The notes under the pieces were generated by a model. It was given only the letters and a program-made list of their open reading frames with translations, made no database searches and was not told the DNA's origin. A stretch of 64,000 nucleotides of DNA from Colletotrichum lupini (Eukaryota; Ascomycota; Sordariomycetes; Glomerellales; Glomerellaceae). Both the position numbers and the translations under genes were made by a program. Of the stretch, positions 11,367-22,933 are shown piece by piece. Each line of letters starts with the position of its first letter. Positions within the stretch are counted from its first letter, which is position 1. The DNA is taken from positions 8,060,001 through 8,124,000 of the forward strand of contig NC_064672.1 of NCBI RefSeq assembly GCF_023278565.1, in the 5' to 3' direction.

Positions 11367-12923
11367 ATGTCTGCCGCCACTGTCTTCGATTCGACGCTCT
11401 TTGGCAACATTTTTGGCACAGAGGAGGCTCGCCAAGCCTTCTCTGAACGATCTTATGTTGCCAATCTTATCAAGGCCGAGTGCGCTCTGGCCGAGGCGGA
11501 AGAAGCTGAAGGTATTGTGCCGGGTGGCACTGCTGCCGTATTGAGGGAGCATTGCAATGTCTCCAAAATCGACTGGCAGCTTCTTGCAGCCCGCACAGAG
11601 ATCGTGGGATATCCGGTACTGCCTTTGGTAGAACAGATGTCGAAATGGGTTCCCGAAGAGACTTGTAAGTCTTGGCTGACAATTCCACAAATGGTACTTC
11701 AACTTGCTAAAGCTTCAACCTCAAGCTGGTTACATTCACTGGGGTGCCACAACGCAAGACATCATGGACATAGCGTCGGTACTCCAAATGAAAACTGGTC
11801 TTGAAATCGTCGAGCGCCTTCTGCGCAAAGTCACCTCCACCTTAGAGACAATGTCCGCCGCTTACAGAGATGTACCCATGGCCGGCAGGACGCATCTGCA
11901 ACATGCCCTCCCAATCACTTTCGGATACAAATGCGCAGTTTGGCTGGCTGGCTTCCGCAGACACGTGAAGCGTCTGGAACAGATCAAGGAGAGCTGCTTG
12001 CTGGTTCAATTCGGCGGTGCTGCTGGTACCCTTGCTTCCCTGGGCACAAGCGACAGTGGCATTCGCGTGCGCAAGCGACTCGCGACTATTCTTGGGTTGC
12101 AAGACCCCATCATCACCTGGCATGTGGCGCGCGATACTGTTGCTGAGATTATAAACTACCTTGCCCTGGTGGGTGGTAGTTTGGGCAAGATTGCCCTTGA
12201 CTTGATTATCATGTCATCAAACGAGCTGAATGAGGTGAGTTTATACCTACTAGCTCTTGAAATGGGTTGAGAATACTGACGCATACTTCACAGGTTGCCG
12301 AGCCTTACGTTCCCCACCGTGGTGCCTCCTCGACCATGCCTCAAAAGCGCAACCCCATTTCCAGCGAAGTGATACTCGCGCAATCGAAGATTCTGCGCGC
12401 ACAAGCCGGCCTTGTCCTCGATGGCATGGTCTCTGACTTCGAACGAGCCTCCGGACCGTGGCATCTAGAATGGGCTGCTATACCTACAGCCTTTATTTCG
12501 ATCGTTGGGTCCCTCTACCAAGCCGAATTTGCCCTGTCGGGGCTGCAGGTCAATAAAGATGCCATGATGGCTAATCTCAAGTCAACAAGGGGCCTGATCG
12601 TAGCGGAGGCTGTCATGATGGACCTAGCAAAGTACACCGGCCGCCAGGAGGCGCACGAGATTGTTTACAAGGCGTGCGTCAAGGCACACGAGAACAGCAT
12701 GTCACTGCAGGAAGCATTGGAAGAGTCATCACAGGTGACGTCTCACCTTGCTTCGCCAGACCTCGCAAAATTGTGCGATCCTACAAGGTACCTAGGATGC
12801 TGTCAATTGATGCTGGACGAGCTGTTGGGACAAAGGGAGGGGCATGGTAATGGAGACGGGAAGGACTTGAACGGGGACAATGGGATTGCAGATACCATTG
12901 GAATCACCAACGGCAGCCGTTGA
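11367..12923 (+). CDS. Fumarase/aspartase-superfamily lyase, PcaB-like (3-carboxy-cis,cis-muconate cycloisomerase family)
   Basis: Three exons, 11367-11664, 11726-12234 and 12294-12923, with 61- and 59-bp introns, give 478 residues. The superfamily signature GASSTMPQKRNP is at residues 279-290 and carries the catalytic-loop serines. HWGATTQD is at 104-111, and AGRTHLQHA at 152-160 corresponds to the TxxQxA block. LVQFGGAAGTLASLG, WHLEWAAIP and the C-terminal LCDPTRYLG resemble bacterial PcaB more than adenylosuccinate lyase, although the C-terminal domain is of the shared ADSL_C type. PcaB converts 3-carboxy-cis,cis-muconate to a muconolactone in the protocatechuate branch of the beta-ketoadipate pathway. 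Fungi normally use an unrelated beta-propeller enzyme for that step, so the true substrate here may differ. Adjacent permease and regulator genes support a catabolic role (inference). Confidence 0.85.
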
Positions 12924-12995
12924 GCTGATTAGAGAGACAGATAAAATATTTGATTTAGACCCCTTGTGAAGACCTCGGGAGTCAAGTTGAAACGT

Positions 12996-15137
12996 TTATT
13001 GCTCTGCATTGCATTCCCAAAAAGCCTTCAGCTTCTCTTCTTGCCTCAGCAGTGACCAGCCCATGTGCGCTTCTGACTTTGCGAGAATATCAAGCAATTT
13101 CTCCTGTTCCGCAGGCTCGTGAAATAAATGACCACCTGTGTGGATAGCAGATTGTCAACAACCAGATGTTGCACTGGATCAATGCGAGAGCCGAACTTAC
13201 ACATAGCAACCGTCATTCCCGCGGCTATGGTTGCTAGCTGCCACTCGCCTGCCGAGTGTGCAATACCACAAATTTGGCGGATCAAGCGACGAATCTCTTC
13301 TTCAACAGCATTTGAAGCCATAGCCTTGTCGAGACCAAGTACAGGCATACGGGGGTCGTGAGTCAGCAACATTATCTGGCAGATAATGGCATGCTGCTGG
13401 CCAGCAACTAGGTAGACGAGGAAAGGTAAGTGATCACTGCCCATACTCATGCTAACCACAAGAGCAATGAGAAGCACTGGGACTCACTATGAAAATCGTT
13501 GGCAAAAACGATCTCAGGAAATGTCTCGCGATCAGAGCCCGTTTGCCACAGAGGATTGAAAGATGCCGGCCTCTTCTCCATCCATTGATGTAGATAGGCG
13601 CGCAGATTCTCCCAAGACCCGATGGACCGCGCGTCTGGGCCGTATGCAAACATCAAAACATCCTCAGTAAAAGTGATGATGCGCCACGCCCAATCGAAGT
13701 CGGACGTGGGCTCAAGAGTTCTGGTGATGCCGCATCTCTCTGCAAGACGGGGTGGAGGGGTACGTGCTACAAAAGAAATGAAGATTTCCTGACGGATAGC
13801 CACTAGCAGACATGCGCGACATAGACTATAGTTTGGATCATCGGGAGACTCCGGTAGAGTAAAAATGTTCGTGTCTAAAATGTGCCCATACGGCCGGTCA
13901 TCGACAGACGGGACTGGCTCGACTCGGTCAACAATCAGGATCATGTGAAGGCGACCAAGTAGACCGCACCTGTCATTTCCTCGTAGAGTCGCAGGATCAT
14001 AGTAATGGCGCATAGAACTCCAGTAGTAAAACCTCGTGCCGACCCTGGGTGTGCCAAAGCCGGGATATATGATTGTAGGCATCTTGCTTGATAGTCGTCG
14101 GCTTCTCCAGGAACCCATTTCTCGGGCTGTGTCTGGCTCAAATGCTTGCATGAGATTGCCAAAAGGGCGTTGAGAAGAACAAAGTGGGTCGAAGCCGCTT
14201 GCACGATGACCGTTCTGAAGTGACGATCTTTATCGCAATAGTCAAACTGGACGGGGATCAGTCTATCAGATCAAAAGCGTTGCGCTCTTGCTAAAGGTCA
14301 ATTGACAGTATGTACCCAAAGTGAAAGATGATTGATAAAATGCTGAATCAGCAAGACTTCTCGTTTGTCTCTCAAAGGCCATAGAGGATTGCATGGAGGC
14401 TCTTCAACATTGCAAGGGTAAAGTGACTCAGAAGTATCTGGCTCAGGTGGTTCTGGTATCTGAATTGCTTCTCCCACCTGGAGTGGCTCGGCGGATGTAG
14501 CGATAATCAGATTGGCAATACTTGGGAGGTTGAGGGGCCTTTCAGTAGCACTTGTTTCTTGCGGCGATTCTTCTCGGTCTAGAGCGATGCTGTCCGCTGA
14601 GAATACAACTACACAAGTTTTAGCTACCTGAAGAGACTGTACGTGGTCCGGGAAACCAGTATCGTGATAGGTATTAATCTCACGGGTAGACGGTGTTGAT
14701 AGCCAGACTTGATGAGCTGGGAAAGGAACAGCTCGGCTGTCCTCTGGTGACTCCTGAAAACCATCTATGGACGGGTTGTGATGATGGCGAAATGTTATTC
14801 GGGTGGTTGCTTTGTAAGTACACGATTCAGCAGCCTTTGCGCAAGGGGAGCATGTCGGACTTGGTGTGTCACCTAATCGGATGGCCTTCAGTATTTATGA
14901 CTCTATAATTTTAGACCTGCCGATTATACTTGGTACCCGACCTACATTTCAAGTGAAGCCGAACACATCGTAAACTTGAGAGGGCGTTAGCACCATCTTG
15001 AGACGCAAAAGGAGTTGACGTTTGATTTGAACGTACCATGACTGCCGTTTGGAACGGCTGGATCCTCTTGGCGGCGTCTGGTCACGATGTTCTGGTTCAT
15101 AGGCCCCTGTTCGAACCTCAGATGAGCTGATGGACAT
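12996..15137 (-). CDS. Zn2Cys6 transcription factor with fungal-specific regulatory domain
   Basis: Seven exons reconstructed by hand: 15137-15037, 14974-14946 (29 nt), 14872-14316, 14246-13970, 13874-13488, 13407-13201 and 13135-12996. The frame is continuous and gives 565 residues. The binuclear zinc cluster is split over the first three exons: CLRCVRLHLKC followed by CSPCAKAAESC, that is C-x2-C-x6-C-x6-C-x2-C-x6-C. Two of its cysteine codons are interrupted by introns. The middle region (LWPLRDKREVLLIQHF, WFDYCDKDRHF, LNALLAISCKHLS, ILRLYEEMT) matches the fungal-specific factor domain of the PF11951 type. Such proteins bind CGG-containing DNA in the nucleus and control nearby metabolic genes. 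It ends 72 bp from the stop of the convergent PcaB-like gene, making it the best candidate regulator of that locus. The start could be an ATG further upstream in the same frame; I chose the nearest ATG before the basic region. Confidence 0.8.
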
Positions 15138-16117
15138 CTTTACTGTCAATACCGGGAAGAAATGATACAAAATGCTCTTGACATGATTGGTTTTGCTCCT
15201 TGTAAAAGACATGTGCGTGGTGCCGGAGAGAGCGTCTCGATCTTGGGCCATCAACGAAAGCCGGAAAGGCAGGTGGGGCCGATGACACAAAAGGCAATTT
15301 GGCTCCGATCCCCCACTTGGGATCGGAGCGGTTTTACCTTTCTGAGCTTCACACCACACACCATCACAAGCAGCTTCAAGTCCCACCAGTTGACCCAACA
15401 CCATGACATCAAAGCCAGCAACAGGGACATGAGGTGACAGCCCCTTTTTAGGACAGCCTAGACTGCGTTTAACGAAAGTTTCGATTAATAAACAACCGTC
15501 TTTGAGCCTGCTTGACTCTCTCCGTTCAAATGTAAATATATCGATTCTTGTTCGTGTAAAGTATGTAGCGCACAACTTGCGCAGGGTTCCTCGTGAAGCT
15601 TGAGAGCGGAATAGTCGTGCATCGTAACCGATTATTGTATGACTAAACACTTGCAATCCAATGAGCCTTGGTGTCTTAGTTGCATGGTTGTTAATGGCCG
15701 CCAGATTTAAGGATTCATTCAGATGAGAACCAGCCCGCGTCGCGGGGAACCATTTTGCCTCAATAGCTTCCTTGTTTTGGATGGGACTTGAGAGTAAAAC
15801 TTCACAACCCGCTGGTCGGAATAGCGGAACAGTGTTGTACCAAGATGACTAGCACCAACGAGGGTTTAAAGGGGGAATAAGATGGTTTATGGTGATGAGC
15901 CCTGGAAAAATCGTTACAAACTATGCAACTAACGGGTATATATGACTAATGTACAATAGGTCCGGCTTTCGGTAGCGATGCCGCCCCGGCTCATCACTTT
16001 CTCCACAACACCACCACATAATCGACGAGCGCGTATGCCTTTGTCGGGTTTCGAGTCAACTACACTCTTAGCGAATGCGAATTCAACGCTGTCAATGATG
16101 CTGAACGAAACGGGAGG
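15138..16117. promoter_or_regulatory. Divergent promoter between two Zn2Cys6 regulator genes
   Basis: This 980-bp interval lies between the start codons of two head-to-head regulator genes. It holds no convincing gene; the frames across it lack family motifs. A near-perfect inverted repeat of CCCACTTGG and related GGGATCGGAGC bases is visible near 15,300-15,330, but I cannot tie it to a factor. The head-to-head arrangement suggests linked regulation of the two factors. Confidence 0.45.
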
Positions 16118-18567
16118 ATGAATGGACAGGAAAATCCTTCCGGAGGGCAATCTGGACAAGTTTGGTATGCTAATCCGGGCTAAAGAGGAACCAAGAGAAC
16201 CCCACTGGATTATCATGTTGCTAATAAGCTCAATAGTGACCGCTGCCGGCGGTAAGTAATTCTTCAAACAAAGATTCATCGTACTTCTATGGCAAACTTG
16301 GTCCATTTGATTCCGATGCTCAAGGCTGACTTAGGCTCTTTTGCTTTCAGGAGGAAAATTCGATGTCATGGCGATGGCGAAAAGGTAGGTTGGCTGTCTC
16401 TCCTACGCAACCTGCTCACATCCAGACTTTTGAGACTAAATAATTGATAGTGCACGCCTTGTATCACTGGAGGCGTGGCCTGCATTGTGTCAACGAAGTT
16501 GAAGCGTAATAGAAAGAGGAAGAGGTAAGTTACTAGTATATAGTATACAAAGAAGCCGAAGAATCCGCGAGGGACTAGATCGAGTTGGGCAATGATTCCT
16601 TTGCTGACCGTCGCTTCTAGTTACTACGAAAACGAAGGAACTGAGGAAAGACATGACGATTCCGCAGCTTCAAAGACTCCTGAAGCTCATAGCAGCAATG
16701 TTGACTCGGCTTCCCTTTCGCTCCCTCAAGACACAAGGAACTCGCAACAAACAGTTTCAGAGCACTCACATCTGAGCACGCTCACAGGAAACGCTGGTCT
16801 GAGGACTTCACCATCATGGCAGCGAGGTAAAGAGGCTGTCTCAAACGCCAAGTCGAGGTTTGTGCCGGAACCGGTGATCGGCCACATGGGCCGACTAGTG
16901 TCCAATGACGACCAGACAGCTATGTTTGCAGGGTCGTCTACGGGCGTGCATTTTATCAGCCAGGCTGAGCAGCAGTTACAAATGCTACGAATCCACACCG
17001 AAACATTCCCAAGCAGCATCTATAGTCTCTATCTTCACAACATATGGGGCCCATCGCCCAAGGGTTCAGAGTCGCAGGTTGTCGCTGCTATGATCTCCCA
17101 ACTTCCGCTTGATGCAGCTAGTATCCTCGAGGCAACCATCGACTGCTGGACACCGTTGTATCCGATTGTACATAAACACTCCACAGTTGAGGCTCTACGT
17201 CGGTTGAATGGTGACCCCGAACACGGCGACATCAGTTTCTTGTATCAGGTTCTAGGTCTTCTTGCTCTAGGAACATTAGGACATCCAGGCTCCTGCGTTC
17301 AGAGACATCGGCATTTTCTTTGCCTTTCTGAAAAATACTATACAATGTCCGCTGCGTTGACAAATCAGCTCCAGGAGCGACCGTCGTTACCGACGCTCCA
17401 AGGGCTAGAGATTGCTCAGATCTACCTCCAGGTATCATCTCGCTACTCAGCTGCGTCGCAACTAGGAGGCATGGCTACAAGAATGGCACAGAACCTTGGA
17501 CTTCATCGCCACTCCCAGAGGTTCAAATTCGATCCTTTGGAGACAGAACTCCGGCGGCGCGTGTGGTGGTGCCAATACTCTCTCGATACGTAGGTATTTG
17601 GAAGGTCGGCCTGCTTGTTGTGTGTCTTGACTAATCTCTTACCATCAGATTCTCCAGCGCTTACCACGGAATGCCAAGATTGATCCGCGACCAGGACGTG
17701 GACACAGACTTACCCTCCCGTGTTGACCACGACCAAGTATCGCGTGAGAGCGTGGTGTTTCCCTTACCCGGCGAAAGATCCCAAGTCGACACGGCTCTCT
17801 GCATGTTCAAACTCGCAGTCATTGTGGGAGAAGCTCTAGAGAAGCTGTACTCGACGACTAGACGGCGCGGCGGGATAGCCAAAATTACACAACTGCAAGC
17901 TGAACTTACATTATGGGAGCGGATGTTGCCGACGGATAAGGTTGTAGACTTGGAAGATGATAGCGCAGACTTATCACCGGCGATTTCGATCGACACCTTT
18001 GAGGTGGCTTTCCTACGCGCTGCATTTTACAACGCCACGGTGCATGTTCATCGGCCTGCACTTGCTTTCACAACAGCTGATCCTCAGTTTCAAGTTTCTC
18101 TGCAAGCGTGCGGTCGTGCTTCGGCTGAGCTGATAAGACTGACTGCTACGATCATGTCGGACTCGGTCCTGGAGATGGATGCCGCGAGGATAGATCCCAT
18201 CATCGTCGCCCATCTCTATCCAAACGGGTTGCACATGTTGTGGCAGGCGGGTCTTACAATATTATTTGCGAGGTGGAAAGGCCACCCACTTGCTGGAGAT
18301 GAGGAGGCAGAGGACTTGGTAAAGACATGCGCTACAACTTTACGTCATTTAAGAGCTGACGACTCCAATGGGCACATCAACCAATGTGCCGATGTTCTCG
18401 ACATGCTCCGGACAAAGACCTTTTCAGCTGGAGAACCCCAACAGCCGGTACTTGACCAGCTGCAATGGAATGTCTGGGACTGGCCCATGGCATCGGCGCT
18501 AGAGCTCGCAAATACCTTGGATGCGATGCCATTGGATCTTCAATTCGAACCAAGCATGGGCTTATGA
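16118..18567 (+). CDS. Zn2Cys6 transcription factor with fungal_trans (PF04082-type) domain
   Basis: Six exons: 16118-16164, 16237-16251 (15 nt), 16351-16384, 16451-16524, 16621-17589 and 17649-18567, all GT-AG and frame-consistent, giving 685 residues. The zinc cluster is assembled from four exons: CDRCRRRKIRC followed by CTPCITGGVAC, with C-x2-C-x6-C-x6-C-x2-C-x6-C spacing. The first cysteine codon is split by intron 1. A basic stretch STKLKRNRKRKR follows. Residues about 170-420 contain the middle-homology region, with LYPIVHKHSTVEALR, a run through AQNLGLHRHSQRF, and ELRRRVWWCQYSLDTFSSAYHGMP, typical of fungal_trans. It should be a nuclear DNA-binding activator or repressor. The regulator at 12996-15137 is its divergent neighbour and the aldo-keto reductase lies downstream; any target relation is inferred. 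Confidence 0.87.
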
Positions 18568-19491
18568 GATTTTGCTGTCCACTTTGGCTGGCTGGGTGTG
18601 GACAAAGCGGCATGAGCTATCGCGGCATGGATGGCTTCCGTCGGTGTGCCCCAAACTTCAGTCACATTACTGAACGCGAAATATGTTGAAGAAGAAAACA
18701 TCAAGTCAGCTTTGTGAACGCACTGAGGGCTCTAAGGTTGATGAGTCACAGTCGGGATATACGAAAAATCCGACGCGATGTTCGTCCTCTTCCCCACGAA
18801 CATGACATGAAATACACACTCGGTACTACACACCAGCATTTTCTCTCCGGCCTCTCTTTTTCTCTAAGTCCGTGCGGGAAGATTGTATGCGTCCGTCCCA
18901 AAGATCTGGCACCTGTATCGTGAACCCGCGGTGCTCACACACCAGGGTACTGAGGGTGATCCGATCAGAGTCTGGGAGGGGCCCATAATCTTATCGATCA
19001 ACTTATCACCGCCGGAACACCATCTCTCTGTGTGTTAGAGGCCAGCTACCACTGCCCACAAGCTTAGTTGTGCCGATTGATATTCTTTGATTGGCCAAGT
19101 CGGTGTAGGATGTCACGAAAAGAAACCATTGGGAGCAAAGTTGAGAAATGGGGCGTAAGATTCGTACCAGGCTAAGCCCAGCTTGCAGTCTAGCTCGCTT
19201 GTCTAGATGAAATGTCTATGTCTCTATTTCCTCCCAAAAAATAAAAATGAATAACCCAAACTCCTTTCCAAATACTGCGACGGGGGAATAGAACGCCAAG
19301 TGGCGTCGACGGCAATCAACTCCTTCTAATGTCCTGGATGGACGACGTGCGGATTTCGTCACGCCGGCAGTGCAAATGGCTGTTCCAATGCTCTCAGGAT
19401 GGAGGAAAGCTCAGTTGTTTGCTGGAAGATCCAGCGGTGGGTGTTGCCGAACTGGAGTGCCCTCAGGCCAAATATCTTGCTGAGACATCAT
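18568..19491. other. Convergent intergenic interval
   Basis: This lies between the 3' ends of the regulator gene and the opposing aldo-keto reductase gene. No coding signal, RNA gene or repeat is recognised; it should hold the two 3' untranslated regions. Confidence 0.45.
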
Positions 19492-20418
19492 TTACTCCTT
19501 GTGCAGGCTACCGGTAACGTAGTTCTCAGCACCGAGGGCATCGATGACAGCCATGTCCTCCTGGGAGAGCTCGAAGTCAAAGGACTCAAAGTTGGACTGG
19601 ATGCGGTGGGCAGTCAGGGACTTGGGGAGGACAATGTTGCCGCGGGTAGCGTTCCAGTTGAGAAGGATCTGAGCAGGGCTCTTGCCGTACTTCTCGGCGA
19701 TCTTGCCAATGGTGGGGTCCTCAAGCTTGTTGCCGCGGGCGAGGGGAGAGTAGGCCTCAATGGCGATGCCGTGCTTGCGGCAGGTGTCGACGAGGTCCTG
19801 GCGCTGGCAGAATGGGTGAACCTCGATCTGGTTGACGGCGGGGACAACAGTGGTCTCCTGAAGAAGCTCCTCAATGTGGTGGGAGCTGAAGTTGGAGACA
19901 CCAATGGAGCGGACCTTGCCGAGACGCTGGGCAGTCTCAAGAGCTCTCCAGGAAGCGAGGCGCTTCTCCTTGTCATCTGAGGGGGAGTGGATGAGGTAGA
20001 GGTCGAAGTACTCGAGCTGGAACTTCTCGAGGGAGTCGCAGAGAGCCTTGAAGGTAGCCTCGTAGCCGTGGTCAGCGTCCCAAAGCTTGGTGGTGACGAA
20101 GACTTCTGATCTGGGGGTGTTGGTCTTCTGGAACCACTGCTTCAGGGCACGGCCGCAAGCCTCCTCGTTGGCATATCTGGCGGCGGAGTCGATGTGACGG
20201 TAGCCGGCGTCGAGAGCGGCGATGACGGCGTCCTCAGTCTCCTGGCCGTTGGGGGCCTTGTAGACACCGAGAGCAATCTGGGGGATTTCGTTTCCGTCGT
20301 TGAGGCGGACGGTGAGGCGAGGAGAGTCGCAGGGAGAGGCGTATCCAGAGTCTTGGCGAGTAGGCATAACCTTCTCCATGCCGAGCTCAGGCTGACGGGT
20401 AGCGAATTGGGCGGCCAT
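19492..20418 (-). CDS. Aldo-keto reductase
   Basis: A single uninterrupted exon encodes 308 residues. The first 35 residues are a non-conserved extension, then the AKR (beta/alpha)8 barrel begins at LTVRLNDGNEIPQIALG. The catalytic tetrad is complete: Asp77 and Tyr82 in HIDSAARYANE, Lys111 in VTTKLW and His144 in LYLIHSP. GVSNFSSHHIEELL and the NADP-binding LPKSLTAHRIQSN segment near the C-terminus are also typical. Family members reduce aldehydes or ketones with NADPH in the cytosol; this one looks like the GCY1/YPR1-like class rather than the larger Akr7/Aad group. The codon choice is strongly biased to C/G in third positions, which suggests good expression and also creates long antisense open frames. 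The gene stands alone, convergent with the upstream regulator, and no specific substrate can be inferred. Confidence 0.93.
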   Translation of the reverse strand: MAAQFATRQPELGMEKVMPTRQDSGYASPCDSPRLTVRLNDGNEIPQIALGVYKAPNGQETEDAVIAALDAGYRHIDSAARYANEEACGRALKQWFQKTNTPRSEVFVTTKLWDADHGYEATFKALCDSLEKFQLEYFDLYLIHSPSDDKEKRLASWRALETAQRLGKVRSIGVSNFSSHHIEELLQETTVVPAVNQIEVHPFCQRQDLVDTCRKHGIAIEAYSPLARGNKLEDPTIGKIAEKYGKSPAQILLNWNATRGNIVLPKSLTAHRIQSNFESFDFELSQEDMAVIDALGAENYVTGSLHKE

Positions 20419-22911
20419 TGTGAATGATGTGAATGTTGTAGTTGATGTTGAAAAGTAAAGAGTTGTATTGGTGTCAAGAGAGGAGGTTGTTAGATTGGTT
20501 GAGGCCGTTGTTTGATGTGCGAGTGATGCTTCCAGAAGAAACAGCAGATGTTGCCGAGTTATCTATTCCTTTTTATCCTTTTCGACGTCTCGCTCTTTGG
20601 ACCTAACTACTACAATTGATTTTGATTGCCATTTTCGGACCGATGGCGTCCTCTGTTGTCGCCAGCCGTGGACCCGCCGTGAATGTCCCGTCTGTGCTGG
20701 GTTGATGCCCCCCGTCTTGGAGGGGACCCGTTCTCCAACGTGCTGCCCCGTACGCCGTACAGATTATTGAGGGTCGGTGCCTCCTTGCGAGTGCTTGCTG
20801 TTACTTGGTGTTGAGTCGATATCTCGATGTCGATTTCGAGTCGGTGCCGGCGGTTCCTAGTCGGTATTCGTCCGTTGTCTCAACGGTACCAGGTTGATGC
20901 TCCGTTATCTCTGGGCCTTTGACCCGCTGCTACTGGAGCTAATGACGTAGAACTTCTCCGCCGATGCTGGACCGCTGCTCCGCCGGTGAATGGGCCGATG
21001 ACGTGCCGTGTCTCCGCCGATGCTGCGCCGATGGACGACGTCCGAGTCAGGGTGCCCTCGGTCTGTCTGACGGTTATAGGGTGTCTCTTGCAGGAGGTGG
21101 AGGCAGGCCTCAGTTCGCTATTCCCACCGCCAAAGCTCCGAGAACTGGCTGCTACACTCGATTCATGTGCGACATGTCTAGCGGAATAAGCGAGGTATCA
21201 GATGAATTGACTGTTCTGAACCTTCTGCTGTGAGGCTCAACTAAAGGACTAGATCGCATTGTTGAGCCTCAAGATTTTCGGCGGCTGTGGCGAATATTGA
21301 CCTCGACATTAGCGCAAATCTAACACTCAAAGTGAGAAATTTTACGACGCGAGAGAGAAAAACTGGAGCCCGCTGCAGGAATCGCTGTAGTGATACCAAA
21401 TTCCTACGAGCCAAGCCTCGAGGAACCAAGGTACTATATTCGGTCAATTATTCCCGAGGACAAACTATCCATATCCGTACACTAGGCGCCGTTTCAGCCG
21501 CAGCCGGATAGACTTGCGAGGCATCAGCAATCGGCATCGATATCGAGCTGAACGATACGGGGGTTCGGTAGGCGACGTTTCCATGTACATACACGCTGGG
21601 TCGGCTTGCAAGACTCCTTAGGGAAGTACGTACAATATCCTGGGTAAGGTATATTGTGTAAAATGGAAAAGCCGCACTAAGCGACAGATGCAACTTGGCC
21701 TGTTATGACGTCAAGCTGCCGACGACATCACGGTGGAAGTGGACCATTGTAAAACGAGGTGCTTAGCTATGCCCCATCAGAAGATGGATCTCTGAAGCCC
21801 AAGGAGTTCCCGCAAATGCTCATGTTGAGTGTGAGATGCTCGGTGCAGGTACGAGTTCAGGACACCGGAGTCCACCCCGTTAAACGAGCGTTGAAGCCGT
21901 GGAACAAGACTGCGGATACGCTACAGAGGACGGATGACATGGCATGGATGTTGAGATGGGGTGTGTGAGGCAAGATGAACGCGAGTCGCGACTTTTGCCA
22001 TTTCACATGTACATGGGCAATGTATCTCGCATTGTTGAAGGGCAAAGGCCGGGCAAGTTGTTCTAGCGTCTTGTCGCTTGGGCCTTTTGGGACAAAACTT
22101 ATTCATCCCTGCCACACATCGATGATTGGCCCTGCCTTCCAGCAAGACTCAGGAACGTGGTTTCAGACTTTTCGCTGATGTCATTGGATCCTCTGGAGGG
22201 TCCTGATGTATTGTGGTCACTGGCAGGGCGACATTGAGGGAATCCGGGAGGTACATGGAGACAAGAGATGAAAGCACTGAGGAAGATGGAGGCATGTTGC
22301 CTGCAGGACCCCTATCGGGAGTGTTCGGAAGGGCCCGCTCTTTCCTCAGCCTGGGCAGCCAATGTCAAGGTCTGTATCAATGGGTTGCCTCTTCAGAAGT
22401 TCTGTGCGTTTGTAACAGCTTGATAGCCATTGGATTCTGCGCCTTGTCTTATCGGCGGAAGTCCATCTGTCCTGTTCAATCTTGACCTAGACAGCTCTAT
22501 GTGTCATTCCTGGATGCGTTGTTCGTTGTCGGTGTCGGTGTCGCCAACGGTACAGGGTGTTCTTTGCCGACAGTAGAGATGATCAAGGATTGGCGGACAG
22601 AGTTTTCTCAACGTCTCAACTCTGAGCAACAATTATCTGCAAGGTAGAGAGATAGCCAACGGAGGTACGGAGTACACCGACTAACCAAGACAACATTAAA
22701 TCAAATGGCAAGATCGGCTCCGAAGGCTAAGGCGGTAGGGCCCAGTGATCAACGACTTGTCCAAAGAAGATTTTCACATGTATGCCAAGTTGACAGCCAA
22801 ACAGCCCAGCAAGTTGGAATCGCCTAATACGTACCGGGTAGTAGATCGGCAGGAGACGCCCGGATTGTCCTCTGGTCCGACGCAAACACACACAGAACAA
22901 GTATCCCACGC

Positions 22912-22933
22912 AAAAAAAAAAAAAAAAAAAAAA
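22912..22933 (+). repeat. Poly(A) tract of 22 bases
   Basis: This is an uninterrupted run of 22 A on the plus strand. It could be a simple homopolymer or the tail of an old retroposed sequence. The bases just before it (ACACACACAGAACAAGTATC) show no poly(A) signal, and I see no matching target-site duplication. Confidence 0.6.

Noticed and set aside
13382..13487. Alternative acceptors at the GTTAG and GGCAG sites in intron 5 of the same regulator gene
   Set aside because: Both break the frame or meet a stop; only the CTACCTAG acceptor restores the conserved AGQQHAIICQIMLL block.
14597..14627. Possible 31-bp intron in the minus-strand regulator gene
   Set aside because: It has GT and AG ends, but it is too short, and removing it causes a frame shift with an early stop. 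The frame is open without splicing.
19399..19980. 193-codon plus-strand frame opposite the aldo-keto reductase
   Set aside because: It is a mirror of a highly codon-biased gene with an intact catalytic tetrad on the minus strand; its product is a repetitive Leu/Val/Gly sequence.
20950..21060. Short duplicated CCGCCGATGCTG phrases as a minisatellite
   Set aside because: There are only two clear copies 53 bp apart in a GC-rich stretch, which is not enough for a tandem array.
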